DNA from: JBGVSA01 sp047605765
GTDB lineage: Bacteria > Pseudomonadota > Gammaproteobacteria > Burkholderiales > Rhodocyclaceae
NCBI GenBank assembly: GCA_047605765.1
Contig: JASGFB010000004.1
Coordinates: 1 to 64,000 of the forward strand
DNA length: 64,000 nt
Direction: 5' to 3'
The notes under the pieces are model-generated. The model did not search any database. It was not told the DNA's origin and was given only the letters and a program-made list of their open reading frames with translations. Shown here one piece after another: positions 53,833-63,719 of this stretch (position 1 is the stretch's first letter; each line of letters begins with the position of its first letter). Made by a program: the position numbers and the translations under genes.

Positions 53833-54939
53833 CTAGATGCCGTAGGCAGAGAGCGTGCGCGCAACGATACGCTCATCGGAGAATTCGTCCACTGCGCGGG
53901 CGCGGGCGGCCTGCCCAAGCCGACGCGCCCGCTCGGGATCCTGCAGCAGCGCGGCAATGGCTTGCGCCAGCGCGTGCGGCTGACCGGGGGGGACCAGCAA
54001 GCCATTGACGCCGTCCACGACCAGATCGCGGATGCCGGGCACATCGGTGGCCACCATCGGTTTGCCACAGGCGGCGGCTTCCAGCAGGGCGCGCGGCATG
54101 CCCTCGCCTTGCGTGCTGGCCAGCACGGCCACATCGCAGCCCTGTTGCAGGGCCAGCACATCGCTGCGCTGGCCGAGGAAATCCACGTCGCCGCGCGCCT
54201 GCCAGGCGGCCAGGGCCTCGGCGCCGATGCTCTCGGGGTTACCCGGATCGGGTGCACCGGCCAGTTGGAAGTGGGCATCGGGCAGGCCGGCGCGCACCAG
54301 GCGTGCTGCTTCGACGAAATCGGCCACCCCTTTCGACCATAACAGGCGCCCCATCATCAGCACGCGGCGCGTCGGGGCCGCGTCCGTACTCGGTGCAAAC
54401 CGCGCGGTGTCGATGCCATCGCCGGGAATCACATCGACCTCGCTGCGTTCGAGCACGCCGAGGGCGCGCAGGGTCTCGCGGTTGTCGTGGTTCTGAAAGA
54501 CGACCCGTGTGCCAGTCAAGGCGCGTTTGTAGAGGGCCACCACCACCGGCCGGATGATGCGCGCCTTGAGCGTGTCGGCCAGCAGCGCAAAGCCCAGTCC
54601 GGTGATGGAGTTGACCACCCGCGCCACGCTGCAGCGCCGCGCGGCGAACGAACCATAGATGACGCATTTGATCGTGAAGTGATGAACGACATCGGGCCGC
54701 TCGGCGCGGTACAGGCGTGCCAGGCGGCCGATGGCGGAGGCTTCCATCAGTGGGTTGATGCCGCTGCGCGACAGCTCGAAGGGAATCCAGCGAAACCCGA
54801 GCGCCTGCAGCTTGGGGCCGAAGGGGCCCGGCGCGCTGACCAGGATCGGTTCATGCCCGCGCGCGCGCAGGGCCTGCGCCAGCGACAGTTTGAAGTTGTA
54901 GAGAAACCAGTCGGTATTGGCGAACAGCAGTACCCGCAA
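53833..54939 (-). CDS. Glycosyltransferase family 4 (2 of 3 in cluster)
   Basis: A 368-residue GT-B enzyme. The N-terminal half starts LRVLLFANTDWFLYNFKLSL with HHFTIKCVIYGSFAARR, as in Gal/GlcNAc-type transferases of surface-polysaccharide loci. The C-terminal half has MGRLLWSKGVADFVEAARL and STQGEGMPRALLEAAACG. There is no ATG; I chose a TTG at 54939 with a GAGGTG box 9 nt upstream. Longer frames run antisense through asnB and lack similarity. Confidence 0.85.
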   Translation of the reverse strand: MRVLLFANTDWFLYNFKLSLAQALRARGHEPILVSAPGPFGPKLQALGFRWIPFELSRSGINPLMEASAIGRLARLYRAERPDVVHHFTIKCVIYGSFAARRCSVARVVNSITGLGFALLADTLKARIIRPVVVALYKRALTGTRVVFQNHDNRETLRALGVLERSEVDVIPGDGIDTARFAPSTDAAPTRRVLMMGRLLWSKGVADFVEAARLVRAGLPDAHFQLAGAPDPGNPESIGAEALAAWQARGDVDFLGQRSDVLALQQGCDVAVLASTQGEGMPRALLEAAACGKPMVATDVPGIRDLVVDGVNGLLVPPGQPHALAQAIAALLQDPERARRLGQAARARAVDEFSDERIVARTLSAYGI

Positions 54940-55009
54940 AGCCTTGCACCTCAAAGAATATCGGCGCCGATCCACATGCGTGGGGCGCAGTGTAACGGTG
55001 TCGCCGCCA

Positions 55010-56971
55010 TCACGCGATATGTGCACGGTGGCGGGCGAACCAGGCCTGGAACATAAGGACGTCCCACAGCCAGTACGACCAGTTGGCACGGCCGCTGGCG
55101 TGCTCGTCCCATTTGCGGCGGATCGGCGCCGCGTCGAACAGGCCACTGGCCGCCAGCGCATCGGGCGCCAGCAGGGCGTCGGCCCAGTCGCGCAGATCGC
55201 CTCGCAACCATTGCGCCAGCGGTATGCCAAAGCCCATCTTGGGGCGCTCGAACAAGGCCTGCGGAACATGGCGCGCCAGCAGCGCGCGCAGCAGCCACTT
55301 GCCCTGCCCGTCCCGCACCTTGAGCGCCATCGGCACTTGCCAGGCGAATTCGACAACGCGCCGGTCCACAAAGGGCGCACGCGTTTCGAGGCCGACGCTC
55401 ATCGCAGCGCGATCGACCTTCACCAGAATGTCGTTGGGCAGATAGGCCAGGGTGTCATGCGCCATCATGAACTCGATGTCGCTGTCGGTGCCGCGCGCGG
55501 TGTCCTCGGCAAGGGTCAGCGGCGGCAGATGGGCGCCGGGCACCAGTTGCGCGGGATACTTCCAGTGCGAGATCAACTCGTCATAAAAACCGGCCGGCGA
55601 GCGCTCGCGCAACATGCGCGCGATGCGGCCGAACTTGTCACCGGGTGACACCCGCAGCAAGCGCGGACACAGCGGACCGAGCGCGGCACCGACGCGGTCG
55701 TAGGCCGCCGGCGGCACGGCCCCGAGAGCCGCCGACAGGGCTCGCCGCGCCGGGTACGGCAGGCGCGAGGCGCGGCGCCAGAAACCATCGCCGACGTGAT
55801 AGCGCGTGTAGCCGGCAAAGGATTCGTCCCCCGCATCGCCGGACAAAGCCACCGTAACGTGCTCGCGCGCGAACTGCGACACCAGCCAGGTCGGCACCTG
55901 CGAAGAATCGGCAAAGGGCTCGTCGAACACGTCGGCCAGGCGCGGCACCACCGCCAGCGCGTCGCGCCCGGTGAGGTAGCGTTCGTGGTGTTCGCAGCCG
56001 AGGTGGGCCGCAACCTCGCGTGCGAAACGCGCCTCATCGAAACCGTCTTCGCGGAAGCCGATGGTGAAGGTCTTGACCGGTCGGCTGGCGCGGCGCTGCA
56101 TGAGCGCCACCACCAACGAAGAATCGATGCCGCCGGACAGAAAAGCCCCCAAGGGTACGTCGGCCATCATCTGCTCCTCGATGACGTCGCCGAGCGTTGT
56201 CTCCAACCGATCCACCCATCGCGTTGCATCGCCCACCTCAGCCTGGCGCTGGCCGCGGCCGGCGCCGATGGCATCGCTCAAGCGCCAGTAGGCGCGCGGC
56301 TCGCCCACCTGCCCGTCACGCACTTCGAGCCAATGGGCCGGGGGCAGCTTGGCGACGTGGCGGAACACGCTCCAGGGCGCCGCGATGCTGTTGTAATGCA
56401 TGAGCAGCGCCAGCGCGTCGCGCGACAACTCGCCGTGCCAGGCCGGATGGGCGTACAGGGCACGCAACTCGGAACCGAACAGCAGCGTGCCATCGGGCAT
56501 GCGCCCCCAATACAGCGGCTTTTCGCCGAGCCGGTCGCGCGCCAGTACCAGGCGCCGTTCGGCACTCGCCCAGGCGGCGAAGGCGAACATGCCATCGCAC
56601 TGGCGCAGGGCTTCCTCCGGCCCCCATAAGTCGATGGCTTCGAGCAGCACTTCGGTATCCGAATGACCGCGCCATGCGATGGAAGTCGCCTGTTCGACGG
56701 CACGGCGCACCTGGCCGAAGTTGTAGATCTCACCATTGAAGACGATCACCCAGCGACCCGACCGGCTCGTCATGGGCTGTGCCCCAGCCGGCGTCAGGTC
56801 GAGGATCGACAGGCGCCGGTGCGCCAACGCGAGGCCAGCGGCGGCATCGGCATACTCGCCGCAGGCATCGGGCCCGCGATGCGCGATGGCGTCGCCCATG
56901 GCATGCGCACGCGCCGCCAGGGTCGCGCCATCCCCCTGCCCCGTCTGCCAGAAACCGGCTATGCCGCACAT
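55010..56971 (-). CDS. asnB: Asparagine synthase (glutamine-hydrolysing), glycan-cluster copy
   Basis: A 653-residue protein with an N-terminal class II glutaminase (Cys2 in MCGIAGFW, then RGPDACGEY and FNGEIYNF) and a C-terminal synthetase (PP-loop LGAFLSGGIDSSLV, ALSGDAGDESFAGYTRY, DILVKVDRAAM). The length (653) exceeds E. coli AsnB (554). Copies in O-antigen and glycan loci, such as WbpS-like proteins, amidate uronic-acid sugars rather than make asparagine. Location between glycosyltransferases favours that role here. Confidence 0.9.
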   Translation of the reverse strand: MCGIAGFWQTGQGDGATLAARAHAMGDAIAHRGPDACGEYADAAAGLALAHRRLSILDLTPAGAQPMTSRSGRWVIVFNGEIYNFGQVRRAVEQATSIAWRGHSDTEVLLEAIDLWGPEEALRQCDGMFAFAAWASAERRLVLARDRLGEKPLYWGRMPDGTLLFGSELRALYAHPAWHGELSRDALALLMHYNSIAAPWSVFRHVAKLPPAHWLEVRDGQVGEPRAYWRLSDAIGAGRGQRQAEVGDATRWVDRLETTLGDVIEEQMMADVPLGAFLSGGIDSSLVVALMQRRASRPVKTFTIGFREDGFDEARFAREVAAHLGCEHHERYLTGRDALAVVPRLADVFDEPFADSSQVPTWLVSQFAREHVTVALSGDAGDESFAGYTRYHVGDGFWRRASRLPYPARRALSAALGAVPPAAYDRVGAALGPLCPRLLRVSPGDKFGRIARMLRERSPAGFYDELISHWKYPAQLVPGAHLPPLTLAEDTARGTDSDIEFMMAHDTLAYLPNDILVKVDRAAMSVGLETRAPFVDRRVVEFAWQVPMALKVRDGQGKWLLRALLARHVPQALFERPKMGFGIPLAQWLRGDLRDWADALLAPDALAASGLFDAAPIRRKWDEHASGRANWSYWLWDVLMFQAWFARHRAHIA

Positions 56972-57010
56972 GAATGCATGATCTCCGTATCGTGTCGTGA
57001 CATGGCCATC

Positions 57011-58036
57011 CTAAACCTGAGTGGCGACCTCTTTGAAGACATCCGCCAGCCGTCGTGCCAGCACGTCGACCGCGTAGTGGGCCAGTACCGTGGCGCGTCC
57101 GGCGCTGCCACGCGCATCCAGTTCCTCAGGCGTGCGCAGCAGGCCGATGAGGACATCCGCCCATTCGTGATCGCGCGCACCGAGAGCCCCTGCGCCCTGC
57201 GTCAGGACATCGGCGTTCATGCCATACGGCGACACCACCGCCGCTACGCCGCATGCCATGTAGGTGAGCATCTTGTAGCTGCACTTGCCACGCGTCCATG
57301 GCGTATCGGGCATCGGCATCAGGCCGGCCCAGGCGTCCTGCAGCGCGCCGACTTCGACCTGCGGCGACCACGGCACGAATTCGATGCGCTCGGCCGGCAC
57401 GCCTGCCAGGCTGGGCGGCGCATTGCTGATCACGCGCAGGCGCGCTTGCGGTATCGCCGCCAATACCCGCGCCAGTGCCGGCGCCAATGCGTTCAGGTAA
57501 GGCAGGCCGCTGGCGCTGCCCGACCAGCACAGCAGCGGCGTGGCGCTGCGCACGCCCGGCACGTAACGCGCCACATCCACCGCCGTCGGCACGATGACCG
57601 TGGGGGCAAAACGTCCAAAGTGCTCGGCCAGATAGGCATTGCCGCAAACCACGCGATGGCTGGCGCGGGCGATGCGGTCGGCACCCCGCCATCGCTGGTG
57701 GAGCCAGATGGCGTCATCGACATCGAACACGCGTCCGCCACGCCAGCGATGCTCAAAGGTCGCCAGAGTCGACACCATCTCGCGTTGTACCCAGGACACT
57801 TGAGCACGCCCTTGTGCCGCTGCCAGCGCCCGGCGACGCTCGTTCAATGCGCGCGGTAACCAGGCCAGGCGCGCCGCCAGACCGGCGGGCGGGTAACTGC
57901 CCTCGCCTGCGGCGAATTCTTCGACGCCCACGCCCTGCTCCAACAGGGATGGCAAATACTGGCGCACGCGAAAACGGGCCGACGGCACATCGCGCCCTTG
58001 CGTAAACGCCGCCACGCGCAACACTTTGTCAGTCAT
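57011..58036 (-). CDS. Glycosyltransferase-like protein (3 of 3 in cluster)
   Basis: A 341-residue protein with a GT-B style C-terminal half (VVCGNAYLAEHF, LLCWSGSASGLPYL and the sugar-binding-type KCSYKMLTYMACGVAAVVSP). The N-terminal half begins VLRVAAFTQGRDVPSARFRV, common in GT4/GT1 proteins of surface-polysaccharide loci. It overlaps the flippase gene upstream by 8 nt. Donor and acceptor are unknown. Confidence 0.8.
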   Translation of the reverse strand: MTDKVLRVAAFTQGRDVPSARFRVRQYLPSLLEQGVGVEEFAAGEGSYPPAGLAARLAWLPRALNERRRALAAAQGRAQVSWVQREMVSTLATFEHRWRGGRVFDVDDAIWLHQRWRGADRIARASHRVVCGNAYLAEHFGRFAPTVIVPTAVDVARYVPGVRSATPLLCWSGSASGLPYLNALAPALARVLAAIPQARLRVISNAPPSLAGVPAERIEFVPWSPQVEVGALQDAWAGLMPMPDTPWTRGKCSYKMLTYMACGVAAVVSPYGMNADVLTQGAGALGARDHEWADVLIGLLRTPEELDARGSAGRATVLAHYAVDVLARRLADVFKEVATQV

Positions 58037-59447
58037 GGCGGCGCTTCCAGCGGGTGAGGATCCGATCGCGACATCCCGCCACATTGCCCGCGAACATGAA
58101 GATTGCATACACGGTCACGCCGGTGCTCACCTCCATCAGCAAACCAACGATGCCGCCATGCGCGATCAGCGAAACCGCCAGTGCCATGGCGGCGCAGCCG
58201 GCCAGGATGTACAACAGCGGTATCAATGGCACGCGACGTCGCATGACGCCGCGTGCTGCCGTCCACGCCAGCAGGCAACCCACCGCCTGTGCCACGCCAC
58301 CCGCCATCGCAGCCCCCACGGCACCGTAGCGCGGCACCAGCAGCAGATTGAGGACAACGCTGGTGACGGCGCACGCAGCCACGTTGCGCAGATGCAGGCG
58401 CATACGGTTACCGATGTGCAAGGGGATTTCCAGCAAGTAAGTGCGCACCCCCGCCAGCAAAGCCGACAAGGCCAGCCAGGGCATGACGCGAACGGACACG
58501 TCGCTATAGGCCTGCCCCAACAGCACGGCGACGAGGTTGTGCCGCACCAGGGCATAACCCAAAGCAACCGGCAGGAGCAAGGCCAGCGCCAAGACCGCAT
58601 AGCGCTGGTAAAGACTTTCCAGTTCCTGGCGCCGCCCCTGCTCGGCCGCGATGACCATACGTGGATACCAGGCCAGGAAAAAAGCGCTACTGATCAGCAC
58701 CAGCCCCTGCAGGACCAGGTCGGACGCCGCGCCATAGCCGCCGGTCTGCGCCGCCGGCGCCAGGGCACCGAGGATCAGACGGTCGGCCCAGGCCAGGATG
58801 GCGCCAAGGAACAGCGTGCCCGCAAAGGGTACGGCATAGGGGGCGATCTGACGCAGCAGCGCCGGCCGCCAGGCATCGCGCCAGGCCGCACGCCACGTCG
58901 GCCAGCCGACGCCCAGCGCCGCCAGCACGAAACCGCAGACCATTGCCGCCAGCGCACCATCGGCCCCCCGGTGTACGCGCAACACCAGCAGACCGATGCA
59001 CAGCACCAATGTCGCCTTGACGATGTAGAGCAGCGAATAACGGCGCGGCTGCAGACTCGTATTGGCGTGCTGGCAGGCAAAATCGAACACCCCTTGCGCC
59101 ATGCCCAAGGCCCACACACCGATGGCCACGCCCGCTGGCAGCCAGGACGGACGCCATGCTTCAACTGCCAGCGCCAGCAGCAGGAACGGGATCGCCCCCA
59201 GCATGAACAAGCGCGACAAGGTCGCCAGCAGATCGCCAAAACCCGCGCGCGGCATGAAGCGCGCCAGGCTCTGGTTGAGCGGTTGCAGCAGCACGCTGGC
59301 GACCAAGGCATTGCCGGCCGTCACCAAGGTCAGCCAGGCATAGGATTCAGGCCCGATGCCACGCGCGAAAAGGCTGACCGTGATCACCGACATGACGCCG
59401 GAAAAGACGCGCGCCCCCAAGTACAGGACGCTGGCGCGGGCACTCAT
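58029..59447 (-). CDS. Wzx-type polysaccharide flippase
   Basis: A 472-residue membrane protein with about 12-14 hydrophobic segments, of the MATE/MOP polysaccharide-exporter family. Characteristic stretches are ARVFSGVMSVITVSLFARGI near the start, FAGTLFLGAILAWADRLILG and GAVGAAMAGGVAQAVGCLLAW. It would move undecaprenyl-linked oligosaccharide to the periplasmic face before transfer or polymerisation. The start ATG at 59447 follows the methyltransferase stop by 13 nt. Confidence 0.85.
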   Translation of the reverse strand: MSARASVLYLGARVFSGVMSVITVSLFARGIGPESYAWLTLVTAGNALVASVLLQPLNQSLARFMPRAGFGDLLATLSRLFMLGAIPFLLLALAVEAWRPSWLPAGVAIGVWALGMAQGVFDFACQHANTSLQPRRYSLLYIVKATLVLCIGLLVLRVHRGADGALAAMVCGFVLAALGVGWPTWRAAWRDAWRPALLRQIAPYAVPFAGTLFLGAILAWADRLILGALAPAAQTGGYGAASDLVLQGLVLISSAFFLAWYPRMVIAAEQGRRQELESLYQRYAVLALALLLPVALGYALVRHNLVAVLLGQAYSDVSVRVMPWLALSALLAGVRTYLLEIPLHIGNRMRLHLRNVAACAVTSVVLNLLLVPRYGAVGAAMAGGVAQAVGCLLAWTAARGVMRRRVPLIPLLYILAGCAAMALAVSLIAHGGIVGLLMEVSTGVTVYAIFMFAGNVAGCRDRILTRWKRRHD

Positions 59448-59460
59448 GCGGCCCCTCCGT

Positions 59461-60066
59461 TCACAGCCGCACCAGCGCGAAGCGCAGTTGGTAGCACGGG
59501 AACAGGTAGCACAGGTTCTCTTCGTGGAATTCCTGCATCCAGCGACTAGCGTTGAACACCGGCCCGATCAGGCGCTTGATGAGCCCTCGCACCGGGAACG
59601 GTGAATTGAAATCGAGTTGCGCATCGATCAGTTCGAAGGCGGGTTCGCGCCCGTATTGCGGCACCTTGCGACGAAACAGTCGCTCGCGGGCCAGGTAGCT
59701 GAAGGTATACAACCCGAAAAACTTGGCGTGCGTCGGATCCGAATAGAAATACGGATTGGCGAAATGCGGCACTTCCACGTCCAGCAGGCCACCGGCCTGT
59801 ACGACGCGCGCCAATTCGGTCAGCAGGTGCGGCAGATCGTCGATGTGTTCGAAGAAATGGTAAGCATGCACAGCGCTGATCGATGCGTCCGGCATGGCAG
59901 CGAGGATCGCAAAGACATCGCCGACCAGATCCACGCCGGGATAATCGAGAGCATCCACCCCGATCGCCGCCACGTGTCGCTTGCTAGGCCCGCATCCGAG
60001 TTCGAGCGTGAGCTTTTCGCCCTGTTGCAGGCGCGCAATGACACGTGACTTGTCGGCGAAGAACAT
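59461..60066 (-). CDS. SAM-dependent class I methyltransferase
   Basis: A 201-residue methyltransferase with SAM-binding motif I LTLELGCGPSKR, an Asp acidic loop (DALDYPGVDLVGD) and the AYHFFEHIDDLPHLL segment after motif II. A methyltransferase in a glycan cluster most often methylates a sugar hydroxyl. It lies 54 nt after the PglL-type gene at 60121 and just before the flippase. Confidence 0.82.
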   Translation of the reverse strand: MFFADKSRVIARLQQGEKLTLELGCGPSKRHVAAIGVDALDYPGVDLVGDVFAILAAMPDASISAVHAYHFFEHIDDLPHLLTELARVVQAGGLLDVEVPHFANPYFYSDPTHAKFFGLYTFSYLARERLFRRKVPQYGREPAFELIDAQLDFNSPFPVRGLIKRLIGPVFNASRWMQEFHEENLCYLFPCYQLRFALVRL

Positions 60067-60120
60067 GGAAGACCAATGAGGCGATGAGCGGGCAAGCGCC
60101 AGTATACGGCCCGTATCCCT

Positions 60121-61854
60121 CTACACGCACCCTGCCCGGCGCGGCACCGGCCAACCATTGTGCTGCCAGGCCTCGCGCACGATGGCGGGCAAAGCACGGC
60201 GCACCGGCTCGGGGTAAGCCCCGCAGATAACGTCGACCATCAACGTGGCACGGGCACGATGCTGCTGGATGGCGTAGGCCGAGACGCACTTCTCGAGCAC
60301 GGTATACGAAGGCTTGGCCCGCGCGGCGGTGTCGCACAGGGCGGCCATTCCCCGCGAATCCGCCACATCGCCGGCCGGCCACGCCCGCAGCTTGAGGATG
60401 CCGGCATGCGTGGCGAACATCGAATACGGGCTGACGGTGCCAGCCAGTCGATAGACCTCTTCACGTTCGGCATGGGTCAGCGGCGTGTCATCGTTGATCA
60501 GCGCATAGCCGCGTTCCAATGCCTGGTAATCGCGCCAGGTCCACCCCAGCACGCCCACCGCCAGGCACAGCGGCAGTGCCAGCGCCCAGCGCGGCACCTC
60601 GAAGGTGGCCAGTGAATCGTCGCGTCCATCAAGCACGCCGATGGCGAGCCCGAGGGGCACGATGAAATAGGCGTACCAGAGGGGGTATTCCACCAGGCTA
60701 TGTGCCCCGAGCACCCCTAACAGACCCAGCGCCCAGAAGTTTTCGGCCACGGCCCGCTCACGCAGTCGGCGCACCAGCCACAGCCCGAAGCATCCAACAA
60801 TGATCAGCGTAGCCACCGGCCCCAGCTCGGCCGCCAGATGCAACGGCGTGTCGTGCGCGTTCTCGCCGATGCGCACGAAACGGGCAGGCGGCAAGCCGAT
60901 GGAATGCAGCCCTGTCTGCCAGGCAAACGACCCAATGCCCGTGCCAGCCAGTGGATGCGCCCATGCGGTGCGCAAGGCCACCATCCAATCGAACAGGCGC
61001 TGGGTATTGGAGCCGGCATCGTCCAGGCGCCCAATACTCGACGCGACCCCCAACAGATCACGTGCACCGCCAAAGGCAACCCACGCCTGGGCCGCACAGG
61101 ACAGCAGCGTGATGACGGCGACGGCGGCCCAGACGCGCCGTCGTTCGACCGCATCGGCGCGATACCAGAACAGCAGTGCCAGCAACGGCAAGCCAGCCGT
61201 ATAAAGCAAGACGGCGCGCGACGCCGATAGCGCCGAGAAAACCGCCAGGTCAGCGGCGAACAGCACTGCCAGCCATGCCGGCAGACGCCCCCGCAACCAC
61301 AGATAAAGCCCCGACACCATGCCCAGCCACAGCAGATTGCCGTAGTGATTGGGCTGGGCGATGTTGCCGTAAGTGGAATTGAGCAGCTTGGGCATGACAA
61401 AGCCATGCCAGCTCCAGCCGGCAAGCTGGGCAACGGATATGACAGTCTGTACGAGGGCCGCCAGCAGAAACCCTCCTGCCAACCACTGAGCCAGCCCTTC
61501 ACCGGTACGACTACGCGCGTGCTGGATCAGGACCAAGGTCAGCATGGCCAACGCGCCATAAAGCACAAAACTGGTGGCAATGCCGGGCGCCGCAGCCAAA
61601 CCACTGATCGCGAAACAGGCAATGAGCAGCGTCAGCGCAGCCAATGCCCCCGAAAGGCGAATCGTGGCGCGCCCCGGCCATGCCACGACGATGCCGCCGA
61701 AGACCACGACCCACAGCGTGGCCAACCACTCATTGAGGAAAACCGTCTGTGGATAGCGATGCACGGAAGCCAGCGTGGCCAGCGCCACGAACAAGGCAAG
61801 GAGACCCAACGCCAGCCGATACGGCGAGCGAGCGGACGAGACGGACAGATCCAT
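60121..61854 (-). CDS. PglL/Wzy-type O-oligosaccharyltransferase or polymerase (second copy)
   Basis: A 577-residue membrane protein with about eleven to twelve segments and a soluble C-terminus. The family motif GNIAQPNHYGNLL and the EYPLWYAYF segment are those of PglL_A/Wzy_C proteins. PglL-like enzymes transfer preassembled glycans from undecaprenyl pyrophosphate to Ser/Thr of pilin and other proteins; sequence-related Wzy enzymes polymerise repeats. The extended C-terminal tail (about residues 430-577, soluble) fits the PglL group. Together with the other copy this gives two related enzymes in one locus. Confidence 0.85.
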   Translation of the reverse strand: MDLSVSSARSPYRLALGLLALFVALATLASVHRYPQTVFLNEWLATLWVVVFGGIVVAWPGRATIRLSGALAALTLLIACFAISGLAAAPGIATSFVLYGALAMLTLVLIQHARSRTGEGLAQWLAGGFLLAALVQTVISVAQLAGWSWHGFVMPKLLNSTYGNIAQPNHYGNLLWLGMVSGLYLWLRGRLPAWLAVLFAADLAVFSALSASRAVLLYTAGLPLLALLFWYRADAVERRRVWAAVAVITLLSCAAQAWVAFGGARDLLGVASSIGRLDDAGSNTQRLFDWMVALRTAWAHPLAGTGIGSFAWQTGLHSIGLPPARFVRIGENAHDTPLHLAAELGPVATLIIVGCFGLWLVRRLRERAVAENFWALGLLGVLGAHSLVEYPLWYAYFIVPLGLAIGVLDGRDDSLATFEVPRWALALPLCLAVGVLGWTWRDYQALERGYALINDDTPLTHAEREEVYRLAGTVSPYSMFATHAGILKLRAWPAGDVADSRGMAALCDTAARAKPSYTVLEKCVSAYAIQQHRARATLMVDVICGAYPEPVRRALPAIVREAWQHNGWPVPRRAGCV

Positions 61855-61926
61855 GCGAAAGGCTAGAACGGGCGGCGAGAATAGCCGCCGAGGATAGCAC
61901 CTTGCGTGGCTATTCCATGCAATGGA

Positions 61927-63648
61927 TCAGCGCAGAACTGAGCTATTCGAACGCGGTATCTGCGGGGCCGGCATAGTACGCGCAAAACGAGTCAGTTCGG
62001 GATAGCGCGCAGTGAGTTCAAATGTCGATTGGTACGTTGCCCTGTAGGCCTCGTCCCCCCAATACGCGCGAAGTCTTATGAGTTCCTCAAGCGCTCGCTC
62101 TTCTTGTCCGGCCTCAGCGAGTGCAATCGCATGGCGCGACAAGAGGTTGGATGTGGGACTGGAGGAGGTCACGGCTCCGAGCAATCCGACGTGGTCCGCC
62201 CAAAGCGCGGGTACCACAGGCAAATTGATCACCGTCAGGATAGCTTCAAGCTGATCAAAAATGATCGACTTGGAGCGCGCCTCCAATGCCATAGGGGCAA
62301 ATCCTGCTGCGTTGAAGCGCGCAATCCTGAAATCGTTCTCGATGCTTCGATAGTCATGCCAAACCCAAGTGCTCAGCGCGACGGCCAGGCATACCAAGCC
62401 TGCGGAGAGAGGTCTGGGAATCACATAAGAACCAGGCGGTACCGACCCATACCGCGAGCCTGAGATACCGACAGCAAGGCCAAACGGAACCAAGAAATAA
62501 AGATAACCATGAGGCAACTCCACCAATGCGTGCATGCCGACGAGAACAATGACCAATATCGAAAACCACTCGCTCCGCCGATCACATTTACGCCATACGC
62601 CGTACCCCCAGATGGCAGCCGAAAAAACCAGCCCCAAGCCTAGCGGTATGCCGTTCCATAGCAGCAGATCCAATACTATGTTGTGAGCATGCTGCGAATA
62701 TTCCAGCTTGCTGAAATCGAGTGCGACGGCATATTGCGCCCGAGCCACGCCGTTCCACCCCCACCCCATCAGTGGATTGCTTAGCAACGCTTGCGTCAGT
62801 TGTTGCCACAGATCCCAGCGCGTCCCTACCGTTCCCTGGCGCGTCTCGAACTCGCTCACTGCCAATCCGGCCCATCGATTAATGCTCGGCCAAGCCACGG
62901 TGAGGGCGACATACAGAGTGCACCAGACCGCCACTCCAGTGGCGCTCAATCGGATAAGCGATCGCTTTGCTCCCATGCGCCACACGGCCACAAAGGCAGC
63001 CACCTGGAGAAATTGAGTCTTGGAGCCCGTCATGACCCAACCAAAGAGCAGCAGCAAACTAACCAGGATCAGCGCCATCCTGGCAAGACGTCCGCTTTGA
63101 AACAGATAAATTGCTGATGCCAGGCCCAACGCACACAAGGTGGATAGGTTGTTGGGCTGCGCAAGATTTCCATAGGGTCTTCCTTGATACAGCACGCCAC
63201 TGGTGGCACGGCTTGCGTAGTCGGCGATCCAGATATCGCGATACAAGCCCGACCATTGCAAGAATGCAATCCCAACGGAAACCAGCGCTCCGAGCAACAG
63301 GCAGCGCGCCAGCCAAAGGGCGAGTGTTTCATCACCCTCTAGACTCCAGTTGAAGCCGACGGATATGGCAGAGACAAACGCTGCCAGGTAAAGAGATGCA
63401 ATGAAGGCGGAGCCAAAAAAATCGATGATGCCAATCGCCCATTGCAGCAAAGGTATCAGAGGAAGGAATACCAGATACCAGCGCGGAGATACGATCCGTC
63501 CCCTAACGCTGGTGGCAATGCACAATACGATCAACCCGCATGCCGCTGAAAACTCGTTATAGAAGGAAGACCATATCGGATAGTGATTGGGGATCAACCA
63601 CGACAGACACAGCATCAAGCCGGCAACAAGCAATAGACGCGTTTGCAA
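61927..63648 (-). CDS. PglL/Wzy-type O-oligosaccharyltransferase next to pilin (first copy)
   Basis: A 573-residue multi-segment membrane protein with GNLAQPNNLSTLC and ELPHGYLYFLVPFGLAVGI, corresponding to the PglL motif and second signature. A conserved GWNGVARAQYAVAL segment lies in the large loop. Its base composition is visibly lower in G+C than the neighbours. I chose TTG at 63648 because it follows a GGGGAA box and lies beyond the pilin terminator. The upstream ATG at 63708 would translate the terminator stem. It is the likely pilin glycosyltransferase because of its location directly after the pilin gene. Confidence 0.82.
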   Translation of the reverse strand: MQTRLLLVAGLMLCLSWLIPNHYPIWSSFYNEFSAACGLIVLCIATSVRGRIVSPRWYLVFLPLIPLLQWAIGIIDFFGSAFIASLYLAAFVSAISVGFNWSLEGDETLALWLARCLLLGALVSVGIAFLQWSGLYRDIWIADYASRATSGVLYQGRPYGNLAQPNNLSTLCALGLASAIYLFQSGRLARMALILVSLLLLFGWVMTGSKTQFLQVAAFVAVWRMGAKRSLIRLSATGVAVWCTLYVALTVAWPSINRWAGLAVSEFETRQGTVGTRWDLWQQLTQALLSNPLMGWGWNGVARAQYAVALDFSKLEYSQHAHNIVLDLLLWNGIPLGLGLVFSAAIWGYGVWRKCDRRSEWFSILVIVLVGMHALVELPHGYLYFLVPFGLAVGISGSRYGSVPPGSYVIPRPLSAGLVCLAVALSTWVWHDYRSIENDFRIARFNAAGFAPMALEARSKSIIFDQLEAILTVINLPVVPALWADHVGLLGAVTSSSPTSNLLSRHAIALAEAGQEERALEELIRLRAYWGDEAYRATYQSTFELTARYPELTRFARTMPAPQIPRSNSSVLR

Positions 63649-63669
63649 AGCATTCCCCAATTCAGAACG

Positions 63670-63697
63670 CAAAAAAAGAGCGGCCTGAGCCGCTCTC
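63670..63697 (-). terminator. Terminator after the pilin gene
   Basis: AGAGCGGC and GCCGCTCT are perfect 8-nt arms (63677-63684 and 63689-63696) around a 4-nt loop. On the minus strand seven to eight T follow. It sits between the pilin stop and the chosen start of the first PglL-type gene, so the pilin message should be much more abundant than its downstream gene. Confidence 0.85.
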
Positions 63698-63719
63698 TCT
63701 TTAAACATCAACCAAACTA

